Below, piece by piece: positions 9,699 to 18,935 of a stretch of DNA of 64,000 nucleotides. Numbering within the stretch: position 1 is the first letter of the stretch; each line of letters opens with the position of its first letter. Under the pieces are notes generated by a model. It ran no database searches. It saw only the letters and a list, made by a program, of their open reading frames with translations, and was not told the DNA's origin. The stretch covers positions 1-64,000 of the forward strand of contig JAKARW010000002.1 in NCBI GenBank assembly GCA_021819125.1, read 5' to 3'. The position numbers and the translations under genes are program-made. Origin of the DNA: Pseudomonadota bacterium (lineage in GTDB: Bacteria; Pseudomonadota; Gammaproteobacteria; Acidiferrobacterales; Acidiferrobacteraceae).

Positions 9699-11145
9699 GC
9701 GCCGGGACGTCCGCGTACGACTTTTTTGGATTGCCGTACTGTATGTGGCTGAAGGTCTGCCGTTTGGGCTGTTTAGCGATGTGTTCCCGGTCGCGTTCCG
9801 TGAGGGTCACGCGCCCCTTTCGGAGATCGGGGTCATAAGCCTGCTCGGGCTACCGTGGACCCTTAAGTTTCTCTGGGCGCCGGCCATCGATCACTTTCGT
9901 CATCACCGGTTGTGGATGCTCGGCGCGGACCTGCTCATGGCGCTCGCCCTGGGACATCTGGCGTGGGACCGCGGGGTGGGACCGGCGGCGCTGGTCGCGA
10001 TCGGGGTGTTCACTTTGCTCTCGTCGACCAATGACATCGCCATAGACGGCTACAGCCTGGAGCTGCTCGAAGTCGAAGAGATGGGGATCGGCAACGGCCT
10101 ACGGATCGGATTCTACCGCGCCGGCATGCTGGCCGCAGGCCTTGTGCTGATTGCAAGCACTTACCTCGGCTGGCGCTACGCTTATATCCTGGCCGGGGGC
10201 CTCGTGATCGCAGACGGCCTCGCCTGCTTGGGGGCCCCCAGGGAACGCGCGCGCGCGGCCGTCGACCGGCAATCCCTTGGTCAAGAGCTCGCCTCCTTGA
10301 GCCGCCGCCCCAAGGCGCTCGCCCTGGTATTGGCCTTGCTGCTCGGTGCCGTGTGGCTTGCCAATGACACGCTGCACTGGTCGCGCGCCGTCCCGCATCT
10401 TTTCGTCTATGCCGCCGCGGCGGCCCTCCTCGCCTGGGGCGCGAGCCTGTGGCGCCACGATCCGCAGGCCCCGCCGGCCTCCGACGGCCCGCTGTTTGGT
10501 GCCCTGTTGGAGATAGCCGGGCGTCCTGGGATGCCGGCCGTGTTTGTCTTCATCGTCCTCTATAAACTCGGCGACAGCGCCATCGGCTTTATGATCAAGC
10601 CGTTCTGGGTCGATCACGGTTTCAGCGCCGCGCAGATCGGGGCGGTATCGGTCATAGCCGGTATAGGGCTGTCGATCCTAGGTGGTCTCATCGGCGGCTA
10701 CATCACCGATCGCATCGGTATCTACAAGGCTCTATGGGTGTTGGGTCTCGTCCAGGTGCTGCCCAATCTCGGCTATGCGGCATGCGCGCGCATCCTGCCA
10801 CGCGCCGCGCTCGGGGCGCCCATCCCGCTTGACCACGAACTCCTCCTATATTCCGTGAGCGCCCTGGAATCCTTTGCCGCCGGGCTCGGCACCGCGGCCT
10901 TTCTGGCGTTCCTCATGGCCATCGTGCGCAAGGAACGCGCCGCCACCGAGTACGCCCTGCTGTCGTCCTTGTTTGCCGTCAGCCTGCGATTCGCCGGGTT
11001 CGCGAGCGGCTTTGGGGCGCAGGATCTCGGCTACGCACTCTACTTCCTGCTGACCTTCCTGCTTGCGTTCCCCGCCTATTTGTTGCTGCCGGCGGCCGGG
11101 CGCATGCTGACGGTCATGCGCCCCGAACCCCCGCCACCGGCCTGA
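9682..11145 (+). CDS. AmpG-like major facilitator transporter
   Basis: The protein has about a dozen hydrophobic helices and the AmpG/PAT-type N-terminus: VLYVAEGLPFGLF, then LPWTLKFLWAPAIDH, a loop characteristic of AmpG muropeptide permeases. AmpG imports anhydromuropeptides for cell-wall recycling, but relatives carry other substrates, so the substrate is left open. I place the start at GTG 9682 because earlier in-frame starts lie deep in metW. At about 488 residues the length is normal for AmpG. It is probably cotranscribed with metXW. Confidence 0.75.
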   Translation: MRDYLKRRDVRVRLFWIAVLYVAEGLPFGLFSDVFPVAFREGHAPLSEIGVISLLGLPWTLKFLWAPAIDHFRHHRLWMLGADLLMALALGHLAWDRGVGPAALVAIGVFTLLSSTNDIAIDGYSLELLEVEEMGIGNGLRIGFYRAGMLAAGLVLIASTYLGWRYAYILAGGLVIADGLACLGAPRERARAAVDRQSLGQELASLSRRPKALALVLALLLGAVWLANDTLHWSRAVPHLFVYAAAAALLAWGASLWRHDPQAPPASDGPLFGALLEIAGRPGMPAVFVFIVLYKLGDSAIGFMIKPFWVDHGFSAAQIGAVSVIAGIGLSILGGLIGGYITDRIGIYKALWVLGLVQVLPNLGYAACARILPRAALGAPIPLDHELLLYSVSALESFAAGLGTAAFLAFLMAIVRKERAATEYALLSSLFAVSLRFAGFASGFGAQDLGYALYFLLTFLLAFPAYLLLPAAGRMLTVMRPEPPPPA

Positions 11146-11193
11146 TGACCGGTCCGAAGATCATCTTGCGAAAACGGCCGAGGCCTTGAACTT

Positions 11194-11970
11194 ATGTTGC
11201 GCATCGTCACCATCAATCTCAACGGCATACGCTCGGCGTGCGCCAAGGGCTTTCTGGCCTGGCTCGCCCAGGAGGACGCCGATGTCGTATGCCTGCAGGA
11301 GCTAAGGGCCCAGGAGCCGGATCTGGCACCGGAGATGCGCGCGCCGGCCGGCTACCAGGGCTACTTTCATTGTGCCGACAAACGTGGCTACAGTGGCGTT
11401 GGCATCTACACCAAAAGGCCCCCCGATCGCGTCGTGGCCGGAGTCGGGCGACGCGACATCGATGCCGAGGGGCGCTATCTCGAACTTGTGTTCGGCGCGC
11501 TCTCGGTGGTGTCGGTATACCTCCCGTCGGGCTCGAGCGGACCCGAGCGGCAGGCCGCGAAATTCGCTTTCATGGACCATTTCTTCCCGCAACTTGCGAC
11601 ACTCGCTCAGTGCGGGCGCGAAGTCGTGCTTTGCGGGGACTTCAATATCGCGCACCAGGAGATCGATCTCAAAAACTGGCGCGGCAACCGCAACAACAGC
11701 GGCTTTTTGCCCGAGGAGCGGGCGTGGTTCACACGCGTCTTGGGCGAGCTTTCGTTCGTCGACGTGTACCGGGCCTTGTATCCCGCCGAAGGCGAGGGTT
11801 CTTATACCTGGTGGAGTCACCGCGGGCAGGCCTGGGCAAAAAACGTCGGGTGGCGGATCGATTATCAGATCGCCACACCCGGCCTTGCCGCCCGAGCCCG
11901 CGCGGCGCGGGTCTACAAAGACCAGCGCTTTAGCGACCACGCACCACTCATTATCGACTATGATTTATAG
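11194..11970 (+). CDS. xthA: Exodeoxyribonuclease III
   Basis: XthA is the AP endonuclease and 3'-5' exonuclease of base excision repair. The 258-residue protein has the endonuclease/exonuclease/phosphatase signatures in order: TINLNGIRSA with the metal-site Asn, CLQELRAQ with the catalytic Glu, GDFNIAHQEIDL, a WRIDYQIAT segment, and the terminal SDHAPLIIDY with the catalytic His. Length is normal for ExoIII. It stands in the same direction as the genes on both sides with short gaps. Confidence 0.93.
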   Translation: MLRIVTINLNGIRSACAKGFLAWLAQEDADVVCLQELRAQEPDLAPEMRAPAGYQGYFHCADKRGYSGVGIYTKRPPDRVVAGVGRRDIDAEGRYLELVFGALSVVSVYLPSGSSGPERQAAKFAFMDHFFPQLATLAQCGREVVLCGDFNIAHQEIDLKNWRGNRNNSGFLPEERAWFTRVLGELSFVDVYRALYPAEGEGSYTWWSHRGQAWAKNVGWRIDYQIATPGLAARARAARVYKDQRFSDHAPLIIDYDL

Positions 11971-12015
11971 CATTCGTCGGGCCTTACACCCGGATATCCA
12001 TTCGAGGATCATGAC

Positions 12016-12771
12016 ATGTCACGCCTGAAGGCCGCATCCTGGCACCTGGCGCTCACCGCCGGGGCGCTTGCCGTCGTTTTTGTTGTCGCACGCACGCTTT
12101 GGTACCCGCGCCCACTGTTCGCCGCCGACGGCGGCTGGCAAGCCTATGGGCTTTTGGCCGGAGCAAGCCTGGTGCTCGGGCCGCTACTCACGCTCATCGT
12201 ATTTCGCGCCGGCAAAAAGGGCCTGCGCTTGGACCTTACGCTCATCGCCATCGCCCAAGTCGTCGCGTTCGTGTTTGGCGTCCACCTGCTCTATACCCGC
12301 CGCATCCAGATGGTCGTCTACTCCCAAGGGGCATTTCATGCCCTGGACGCCGCCCACATCGCCCTCATCGGGGCAAAGGGCCAGGCGCTGCTACGTACCC
12401 TGCCGGCACGCCCGGCCTATGTCTATGTGAAACTGCCGCGCAGCAAAAAGGCCCTGCTCGGGGTCGAGATCCGCACGCTTCAGGGTGAACCGCCGGTCTT
12501 TCTGCGTGGCTGGCGTTATCGGCCCTACACGGCGGCGGAACGGAAACAGGTCCTTACCCATGGCTACCCGTTTCTTGCCTTGGCGCGCACCAACCGCGTG
12601 GCCGCCGCCGCCATCGCGCGCTTTCGCAAGCACCACCGGCGGCTTGTCCATTACGTCTTCGTGCCGCTGCGCGGGACCTACACGAGCGTGATGCTGGTCC
12701 TCGACCGGAGCGACGGCCGGGTCGCCGATGTGCTAGCGTTCAATCCGGGCTTCGGACAACCACCGACATGA
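12016..12771 (+). CDS. TfpX/TfpZ-type pilin accessory protein
   Basis: The 251-residue protein has an N-terminal helix (about residues 8-25), a VLGPLLTLIVF helix, and the stretch LRLDLTLIAIAQVVAFVFG, followed by a periplasmic domain. That combination recalls the TfpX/TfpZ pilin accessory proteins that help assemble particular type IV pilins. The assignment is from memory of the family pattern. No pilin gene is adjacent. Its stop overlaps the pyrE start by 4 nt (ATGA). Confidence 0.65.
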   Translation: MSRLKAASWHLALTAGALAVVFVVARTLWYPRPLFAADGGWQAYGLLAGASLVLGPLLTLIVFRAGKKGLRLDLTLIAIAQVVAFVFGVHLLYTRRIQMVVYSQGAFHALDAAHIALIGAKGQALLRTLPARPAYVYVKLPRSKKALLGVEIRTLQGEPPVFLRGWRYRPYTAAERKQVLTHGYPFLALARTNRVAAAAIARFRKHHRRLVHYVFVPLRGTYTSVMLVLDRSDGRVADVLAFNPGFGQPPT

Positions 12772-13421
12772 ACGATACGCAAGACGCATTTTTTGACCTC
12801 GCCGTATCCTGCGGGGCGCTGCGCTTCGGCGCCTTCACTCTCAAATCGGGGCGCCAAAGCCCTTATTTTTTCAATGCCGCGGCATTTGCCTCGGGGCGCG
12901 CGCTCACCGAACTCGGGCGCCTGTACGCACGCGCCGTCGAGACTAAGGGACTTCCCTATGACGTGATATTCGGACCCGCCTATAAGGGCATTCCGCTCGC
13001 GGTGGCGCTGGCCTTAGGGCTCGCCCTCGAATATGGCCGCGACACCCCCTACTGCTTCAATCGCAAAGAAGCCAAGGATCACGGCGAGGGCGGAATCACC
13101 GTGGGCGCGCCCTTGCGCGGCCGGGTCCTGGTCATCGATGATGTCATATCGGCGGGGACCTCGATCGCGGAATCGGCGCGCATCATTGCCGATGCCGGCG
13201 CCACGCTCGCCGGCGTCGTGATCGCCCTCGATCGCGAGGAGCGCGGCAGCGGCACACAGTCGGCGGCCTCCGAGGTGGCGGCCCGCCACCAGGTCCCGAT
13301 AATAAGCCTCGGACGGCTATCCGGGCTACTCGCCTACCTCGGCCGGCGCGAGGACCTTGGGCAATATCGTAAGGCCGTTGCCGACTATCGGGCCCAGTAC
13401 GGCACAGGCGATACGGACTGA
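12768..13421 (+). CDS. pyrE: Orotate phosphoribosyltransferase
   Basis: PyrE joins orotate and PRPP to give OMP in pyrimidine synthesis. The 217-residue protein has the N-terminal FTLKSGRQSPYFFN substrate region, the YKGIPLA loop, FNRKEAKDHGEGG with the catalytic lysine and flexible loop, and the PRPP-binding motif VLVIDDVISAGTS. All are standard for PyrE. Translation is probably coupled to the upstream gene through the ATGA overlap. Confidence 0.95.
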   Translation: MNDTQDAFFDLAVSCGALRFGAFTLKSGRQSPYFFNAAAFASGRALTELGRLYARAVETKGLPYDVIFGPAYKGIPLAVALALGLALEYGRDTPYCFNRKEAKDHGEGGITVGAPLRGRVLVIDDVISAGTSIAESARIIADAGATLAGVVIALDREERGSGTQSAASEVAARHQVPIISLGRLSGLLAYLGRREDLGQYRKAVADYRAQYGTGDTD

Positions 13422-13471
13422 AAGGTGCCGTATCTTCCCAGGCCTGCACGCGACTTCCCATAACCGGCCTT

Positions 13472-14221
13472 CTAGACCAACAACCTGAGACCCACCCCGA
13501 TTGTCAGAACCTCGAAGGCGCGCTTGATCCAACGATTCGAGGATCCGACAGCGATATGCGCCCCGGCGTAGCTGCCGCTCAACGCCCCAGCCAAAAGCCA
13601 CGGGAGCCATGACCACTGGATCTGTCCGAATGACCCCAAGGTCGCGGCGCCGACCGCGTTCCAGGCAAGCCCCACCAAGGTCAGGGTATAGGCGACCGCG
13701 GATTTATAATCGAGCCCGAACCAGCGCACCAACCACAAGGTGCAAAAGAGCCCGGTCCCGGAGGTGATCGAGCCGTTTAAAATGCCAATGACAAAAAGGC
13801 CGAGCCCGCCCAAGATAAGGCCCCGCGGATCGCGGTGGCGCGCCACGGCCACCTGCCCGAGATCATGGCGGCGCCACGAATAAAGCCCAAGGCCCACGGT
13901 CAACGCCCCCAGAACCGTGCGTATAAGGGTCTGCGGAATGGCCAACACCACGAGCGCCCCCAGAAGCACGCCCGGCAGTCCCGAGGCCAGGACCAACCAC
14001 ACGAGACGCGGGTTCAATAGCCCGCTGCGCCCATAGCGGCTTGCGGCACCCACGCCCAGCGCTACGCTTGCGACCTTATGGGTGGCCAGCGCCTGCGGAT
14101 AAGGGAGCCCCAAAAACAGCAACAGAGGCAGCTGAATAAGACCCACGCCACCCCCGGCGGTGGCCGCGAAACCGTTCGCCAAAAACGCCACGCCCACCAA
14201 AAGTAAAGGCCGATCCAGCAT
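13472..14221 (-). CDS. TauE/SafE-family anion exporter
   Basis: The 249-residue membrane protein has eight or so hydrophobic segments and the TauE/SafE signatures: a Gly-rich first helix with GFAATAGGGVGLIQLPLLL, then LATHKVASVALGVGA, and the internal repeat with GSITSGTGLF. Family members export sulfite, sulfoacetate or related anions. In a sulfur oxidiser sulfite export is plausible, but the substrate is inferred. It is convergent with pyrE and diverges from the small secreted protein at 14260. Confidence 0.85.
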   Translation of the reverse strand: MLDRPLLLVGVAFLANGFAATAGGGVGLIQLPLLLFLGLPYPQALATHKVASVALGVGAASRYGRSGLLNPRLVWLVLASGLPGVLLGALVVLAIPQTLIRTVLGALTVGLGLYSWRRHDLGQVAVARHRDPRGLILGGLGLFVIGILNGSITSGTGLFCTLWLVRWFGLDYKSAVAYTLTLVGLAWNAVGAATLGSFGQIQWSWLPWLLAGALSGSYAGAHIAVGSSNRWIKRAFEVLTIGVGLRLLV

Positions 14222-14259
14222 TTGACTTTCCGTAACCCCGCGCCTTAATTAGTGTAGCT

Positions 14260-14670
14260 ATGTTGAGTCGGCCTTCCATCACCCCCGTGCTGGCCGTGGC
14301 CCTGGCCCTGCTCGCGGGTATGGACGCCGCGGGGTCGGCCGTGGGCGCGATCTTCAAATGCCGGTCCGCCGACGGCCACTGGATCTATGCCGGTCGCCCG
14401 CCGACCGGCTGCCGCGGCCCGGCGACCATACTCCCCCTGACCCCCGCCGTGCACCGCGCCGAGCCGCCGCGGGGCCGGGAATTGGGGCCGCCCGCGCGCC
14501 CGACGCCGAGACACCTGCGGGCACGCCTGCGGCGCGACGAGGCCACCTTGCGTGCGCTCCGCGCCACCCACGCACCGCGCGACCCGGCCCTTGAGCGCTG
14601 GCGGACCCACGCCCTGCGGGCCGTGACCGCCGATATTGCCACGCTGCGCCATGACCTGGCGGCACGGTAG
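14260..14670 (+). CDS. Small secreted protein with a DUF4124-like segment
   Basis: The 136-residue protein starts with a probable signal peptide (hydrophobic about residues 8-29). It continues IFKCRSADGHWIYAGRPPTGC, a pattern like the DUF4124 motif (a Cys, an aromatic-Tyr strand and a second Cys) found in secreted proteobacterial proteins. The C-terminal half is Arg- and Ala-rich and probably helical. Function is unknown. Family assignment is weak, but codon use and the secretion signal argue that it is a real gene. Confidence 0.5.
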   Translation: MLSRPSITPVLAVALALLAGMDAAGSAVGAIFKCRSADGHWIYAGRPPTGCRGPATILPLTPAVHRAEPPRGRELGPPARPTPRHLRARLRRDEATLRALRATHAPRDPALERWRTHALRAVTADIATLRHDLAAR

Positions 14671-14990
14671 GCCGCCGGCTTAAAAGGGCCGCCACGAGGG
14701 GCGAACGAGGGGACACAGGGCCTAGCCATAGATTGATGTTTCAATGAGAGGGGCCGCGTTGCCCATGATGGCCGCCCGATGGGTGGGGTTTGCGGTTCGC
14801 GACCTTACGCAAAACGATACCACTTGGGGGTCGCGACCGGCCGCGCATGGCGCGCCACCACCCGCACCATCCCGGCCGACGGTACGATCCACCTTGCCAA
14901 GACCGGCCGGACATCGCACACTAGCAAGGATTTGCACGGACTCGGTAGCCTTCCCCAATTTAAGTTGTTTCTTTTATAAAGCGGGTTTAT
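14671..14990. other. Intergenic stretch upstream of sat
   Basis: No convincing gene is seen in these 320 bases. The short open frames lack recognisable domains. A TATAAA at 14975-14980 could be part of a promoter, but no matching -35 is clear. Confidence 0.4.
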
Positions 14991-15026
14991 CGGTTTTCCG
15001 TAAAACTTGATTAGTTTTACAAACCG
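14991..15026. promoter_or_regulatory. Long inverted repeat upstream of sat
   Basis: CGGTTT (14991-14996) pairs with AAACCG (15021-15026), and GTAAAACT (15000-15007) pairs with AGTTTTAC (15013-15020), around the loop TGATT. Only a 3-nt bulge (TCC) interrupts 14 paired positions. It lies 67 nt before the sat start. It could be an operator for a sulfur-responsive regulator or a leader hairpin; no T-run follows on the plus strand, so a terminator is unlikely. Confidence 0.5.
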
Positions 15027-15092
15027 TAAGGCTATAGAGTCTCGCCGACCGGGCACGCCCGGTATCCGCCTTATAACCGAGGAAAATCGTTA

Positions 15093-16310
15093 ATGTCGAG
15101 ATTGGTGAGACCCCACGGTAGCGCGGCGCTGAAGCCCCTCCTTTTGACTGGGACTTCGGCGACAGCCGAAAAAGAACGGGCCAAAGGCCTTCCCGCCATC
15201 CCCATGTCATCACGCGAGACCGGGGACGTCATCATGCTGGGTATCGGCGGATTCACGCCCCTGGACGGGTTCATGAATCAGGCCGACTGGCGCGGCGTAT
15301 GCGATGACATGCGTCTGTCGAACGGCGTTTTCTGGCCCATCCCGATCACCTTGTCCGCCGATGAAGCCACGGCCGCCAAACTGCGCGTCGGCTCCGATAT
15401 AGCGCTCGTCGACAGCGAATCCGGCGAGATCATGGCCACCATGACGGTGACCGAGAAATACACCATTGACAAGGCCCATGAATGCCAAACGGTCTTCAAG
15501 ACCACGGATCTTGCGCATCCTGGCGTGAAGATGGTCATGGAACAAAAGGCGGTGAACATCGCCGGCCCGGTCAAGGTCCTCTCGCAAGGAGAGTTTCCGA
15601 CCAAATACGCGGGAACGTATATGACGCCCGCCGAGACCCGTGCCCTCTTTGAAAGCAAGGGCTGGTCCACGGTGGCGGCCTTCCAGACCCGCAACCCCAT
15701 GCATCGCTCGCATGAATATCTGGCGAAAATCGCCGTAGAAATCTGCGATGGCGTCCTGATTCACTCGCTGCTTGGCAAACTCAAGCCCGGTGATATACCG
15801 GCTGAAGTACGGTCGAAGGCGATCGCCAAGCTGATCGAGGTCGCGTTCGTCAAAGATACCGTCGTCCAGTCCGGCTATCCCCTCGACATGCGCTATGCGG
15901 GACCGCGCGAGGCCCTGCTGCATGCGCTATTTCGTCAAAACTACGGCTGCTCCCACCTCATCGTCGGCCGCGACCACGCGGGGGTCGGCGATTACTATGG
16001 GCCGTTCGATGCCCACAAGATCTTTGACGAGATTCCGGCCGGGGCGCTTGAGACCAAACCTCTGAAGATCGACTGGACGTTCTGGTGTTACAAGTGTGGC
16101 GGCATGGCGTCGACCCGGACATGCCCCCACAACGAAAAGGATCGCCTGCTTCTGTCAGGCACAAAACTGCGTAAGGCCCTGTCGGAAGGCCAGGATGTCC
16201 CGGCGGAATTCAGCCGCCCGGAGGTTCTGGCCATCCTGCGGGATTATTACGCGAACCTCAAAGACGACGAAAAGGTAGAGGTCAAGCTGAGCGGTCATTC
16301 GGCGAAATAG
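15093..16310 (+). CDS. sat: Sulfate adenylyltransferase (ATP sulfurylase), dissimilatory type
   Basis: Sat interconverts APS plus pyrophosphate and sulfate plus ATP. In sulfur oxidisers it runs toward ATP, conserving energy from sulfite. The 405-residue homo-oligomeric type has the nucleotide-binding signatures [13 protein letters not shown] and [12 protein letters not shown], and near the C-terminus the Cys-rich segment [13 protein letters not shown] followed by LSGTKLR. The gene lies just upstream of aprB-aprA, so the three encode the indirect sulfite oxidation route in the cytoplasm. The preceding long inverted repeat may control the operon. Confidence 0.96.
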   Translation: MSRLVRPHGSAALKPLLLTGTSATAEKERAKGLPAIPMSSRETGDVIMLGIGGFTPLDGFMNQADWRGVCDDMRLSNGVFWPIPITLSADEATAAKLRVGSDIALVDSESGEIMATMTVTEKYTIDKAHECQTVFKTTDLAHPGVKMVMEQKAVNIAGPVKVLSQGEFPTKYAGTYMTPAETRALFESKGWSTVAAFQTRNPMHRSHEYLAKIAVEICDGVLIHSLLGKLKPGDIPAEVRSKAIAKLIEVAFVKDTVVQSGYPLDMRYAGPREALLHALFRQNYGCSHLIVGRDHAGVGDYYGPFDAHKIFDEIPAGALETKPLKIDWTFWCYKCGGMASTRTCPHNEKDRLLLSGTKLRKALSEGQDVPAEFSRPEVLAILRDYYANLKDDEKVEVKLSGHSAK

Positions 16311-16373
16311 CCGAGAGCGAGCCCTGCCCGGACGCATCGTCATAATTTTACTTTCCTAGAAGCGGAGTTAACC

Positions 16374-16841
16374 ATGCCAACGTTTGTTCGCACAGATAAA
16401 TGCGATGGCTGCAAGGGTCAAGACAAGACCGCATGCATGTACATCTGCCCTCATGATCTTATGCTGCTCGACAAGGATGGCTCGAAGACCGGCCATGCGA
16501 TGAAGGCGTTCAATCAGGAGCCCGAGCAGTGCTGGGAGTGCTATTCCTGCGTCAAGATCTGCCCGCAGAATGCGATTGAGGCGCGCCACTACGCCGATGT
16601 CGTGCCCATGGGCGGCTCCGTGCAACCGCTGCGCGGCACGGATTCCATCATGTGGACCATCAAGTTCCGCAATGGCAACATGAAGCGCTTCAAGTTTCCG
16701 ATCCGCACCACGCCCGAAGGCTCGATCAACCCCTATGGCAACAAGCCCAAGGCCGATCTCTCCAAGCTTACGGACATGGCACTCTTCACCGAGGCCAAGG
16801 CGTATCCGTGTGATCGGAGTCAGTTGATCCGCGCCAAGTAG
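16374..16841 (+). CDS. aprB: Adenylylsulfate reductase beta subunit
   Basis: AprB carries two [4Fe-4S] clusters that pass electrons to or from the FAD of AprA. The 155-residue protein has Cys10, Cys13, Cys21 and Cys25 at the N-terminus and a second set CWECYSCVKIC (Cys53, 56, 59, 63). A C-terminal tail follows that wraps AprA (IRTTPEGSINPYG region). This is the normal AprB layout. In an oxidiser the enzyme forms APS from sulfite and AMP. It is followed by aprA after 76 nt. Confidence 0.96.
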   Translation: MPTFVRTDKCDGCKGQDKTACMYICPHDLMLLDKDGSKTGHAMKAFNQEPEQCWECYSCVKICPQNAIEARHYADVVPMGGSVQPLRGTDSIMWTIKFRNGNMKRFKFPIRTTPEGSINPYGNKPKADLSKLTDMALFTEAKAYPCDRSQLIRAK

Positions 16842-16917
16842 TCGCGACGCGGTTTTTAATCGACACCCGGCATAACGGGCCGTGATCCCGGGCCGGGTCT
16901 CTCAAGTAGGGTGAAAC

Positions 16918-18837
16918 ATGTCAACAGAAGCTACATTTGGTAATCCCCAGGTCGTTGAGGAGACCGTCGACATCCTTCTGATCGGTGGCGGTATGGCCGC
17001 CTGCGGCGCAGCCTATGAGATCATGCGCTGGACGGAAGGGACGGGGCTCAAGGTGAAACTGGTCGACAAGGCCGCCATGGATCGCTCCGGCGCCGTGGCT
17101 CAGGGCCTGTCCGCCATCAATACCTACATGGGCGGCCAGGATCCGGCGGATTACGCGCGCATGGTGGCCAATGACCTCATGGGTATTACCCGTGACGACC
17201 TGGCCTATGACGTCGGCCGTCACGTCGACGACTCGGTCCACCTGTTCGAGGAGTGGGGCCTGCCGATCTGGAAGCAGCCGGGCGACGAAGAGAAGCCCTT
17301 GAAGGACGGCGGCAAGCCCGTACGGTCCGGCAAATGGCAGATCATGATCAATGGCGAGTCCTATAAGGTCATCGTCGCCGAGGCCGCCAAGAAGGCCCTG
17401 GGGATGGACAACATCCAGGAACGCGTGTTCATCGTAAAGCTCGTGAACGACAAGAAGGACCCCAAGCGCGTAGCGGGTGCGGTCGGTTTCAGTGTTCGCG
17501 ATCACAAGGTCTACGTCTATAAATTCAAGGCGTGCCTGCTCGTGGCAGGCGGCGCGGTGAACATCTTCCGTCCGCGCTCCGTGGGCGAGGGCACGGGCCG
17601 TGCCTGGTACCCGGTATGGAACGCAGGCTCGACCTACGCCATGGCCGCCGAGGCCGGCGCCGAGCTCACCATGATGGAGAACCGCTTCGTGCCCGCCCGC
17701 TTCAAGGACGGCTACGGTCCGGTCGGTGCCTGGTTCCTGCTGTTCAAGGCCAAGGCCATCAACGCCTTCGGCGAGGTCTACATGGAGCGCAACAAGGAGA
17801 TGCTAAAACAGTATCCTCCGTACGGTCTTGCCCATGTGCCCGCGAGCTGCCTGCGTAACCATCTCATGCTGCATGAGATGAAGGAAGGCCGTGGTCCGAT
17901 CTACATGGATACGCCGACCGCGCTTGCCAAGCTCGCCGAGACCATGACCCCGAAGGAGATCAAGCACCTCGAGGCCGAGGCCTGGGAAGACTTCCTCGAT
18001 ATGTGCATAGGCCAGGCCGGAGTCTGGGCGGGCGAGAACATCGAGCCCGAGAAGAAGCCGTCCGAACTGATGCCGACCGAGCCCTACCTGCTCGGCTCGC
18101 ACTCGGGCTGCTCGGGGATCTGGGTCTCCGGACCTGAGGATCTGGGCGCGCCGGACGACTGGCATTGGGGCTACCGCTCCATGACCACCGTCAAGGGCCT
18201 GTTTACCGCAGGTGACGGCGTGGGCGCATCGGGCCACAAGTTCTCCTCGGGCTCGCATGCCGAAGGGCGCATCGCCGCCAAGGGCATGGTCAAGTTCGCG
18301 CTCGACAATAAGGACTGGGTGCCGGAGCTCGACACGCCGGTCAATGAGCTTGTGGAAGAGATCTATCGTCCGGTTCGTACCTTCCTGCAGCACAAGGACT
18401 ACACGACGGCAATCGACGTCAACCCGAACTACATCACGCCGCGCATGCTGCAGTTCCGCCTGCAGAAGATCATGGACGAGTATGTGGCGGGGGTTGCGAC
18501 CTGGTACCAGACCAACGGCAAGATGTTGGCGGTTGCCGAAGAGAAGCTCGAGATGCTGAAGGAAGACGCGCTCAAAATGCGCGCCAAGGACCTCCATGAG
18601 CTGTTGCGCGCCTGGGAGAACTACCATCGCGTGCTGGCGGCCGAGGCCCACATGAAGCACATTCAGTTCCGCGAGGAGTCCCGTTACCCCGGCTTCTACT
18701 ACCGGATGGACTACAACTTCGTCGATGAAAAGAACTGGAAGTGCTTCGTGAACTCGACGTACGACCGCAAGACCAAAAAGTGGAACGTGTTCAAGCGTCC
18801 GCACGTCGACCTCGTCTCCAAGCCCACCGCGCCGTAA
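16918..18837 (+). CDS. aprA: Adenylylsulfate reductase alpha subunit
   Basis: AprA is the FAD subunit where sulfite and AMP react. The 639-residue protein has the N-terminal dinucleotide motif ILLIGGGMAACGAAYE, the FAD contact DRSGAVAQGLSAINTYMGG, the substrate-site regions ENRFVPARFKDGYGPVGAWFL and GSHSGCSGIWVSGPED, and the late GLFTAGDGVGASGHKFSSGS FAD motif. Length is normal. The 76-nt gap from aprB contains a GC-rich inverted repeat (ACCCGGC 16865-16871, GCCGGGT 16892-16898). The gene is followed by a strong terminator. No aprM or qmo genes are seen next to it. Confidence 0.97.
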   Translation: MSTEATFGNPQVVEETVDILLIGGGMAACGAAYEIMRWTEGTGLKVKLVDKAAMDRSGAVAQGLSAINTYMGGQDPADYARMVANDLMGITRDDLAYDVGRHVDDSVHLFEEWGLPIWKQPGDEEKPLKDGGKPVRSGKWQIMINGESYKVIVAEAAKKALGMDNIQERVFIVKLVNDKKDPKRVAGAVGFSVRDHKVYVYKFKACLLVAGGAVNIFRPRSVGEGTGRAWYPVWNAGSTYAMAAEAGAELTMMENRFVPARFKDGYGPVGAWFLLFKAKAINAFGEVYMERNKEMLKQYPPYGLAHVPASCLRNHLMLHEMKEGRGPIYMDTPTALAKLAETMTPKEIKHLEAEAWEDFLDMCIGQAGVWAGENIEPEKKPSELMPTEPYLLGSHSGCSGIWVSGPEDLGAPDDWHWGYRSMTTVKGLFTAGDGVGASGHKFSSGSHAEGRIAAKGMVKFALDNKDWVPELDTPVNELVEEIYRPVRTFLQHKDYTTAIDVNPNYITPRMLQFRLQKIMDEYVAGVATWYQTNGKMLAVAEEKLEMLKEDALKMRAKDLHELLRAWENYHRVLAAEAHMKHIQFREESRYPGFYYRMDYNFVDEKNWKCFVNSTYDRKTKKWNVFKRPHVDLVSKPTAP

Positions 18838-18873
18838 ATTCGGTACCTGCGGGCTTAAAACGAGGTATAATGA

Positions 18874-18900
18874 GGGGGTCCTCCGGGACCCCCTTTTTTT
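18874..18900 (+). terminator. Rho-independent terminator of the sat-apr genes
   Basis: GGGGGTCC (18874-18881) pairs with GGACCCCC (18886-18893) around a TCCG loop, followed by seven T residues (18894-18900). It starts 36 nt after the aprA stop and is the clearest intrinsic terminator in the window. Confidence 0.93.
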
Positions 18901-18935
18901 ATCCGGCGTATTGTGCTTTTCCACGAGGAACCCCC

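Noticed and set aside
14671-14990. Possible tRNA or small gene before sat
   Set aside because: A GGTTCGCGACC string recalls a T-arm, but no cloverleaf or 3' end could be built.
18866-18871. Perfect TATAAT as promoter of the YkgJ-type gene
   Set aside because: Transcription would start inside the aprA terminator hairpin and no -35 is visible; kept only as a remark.
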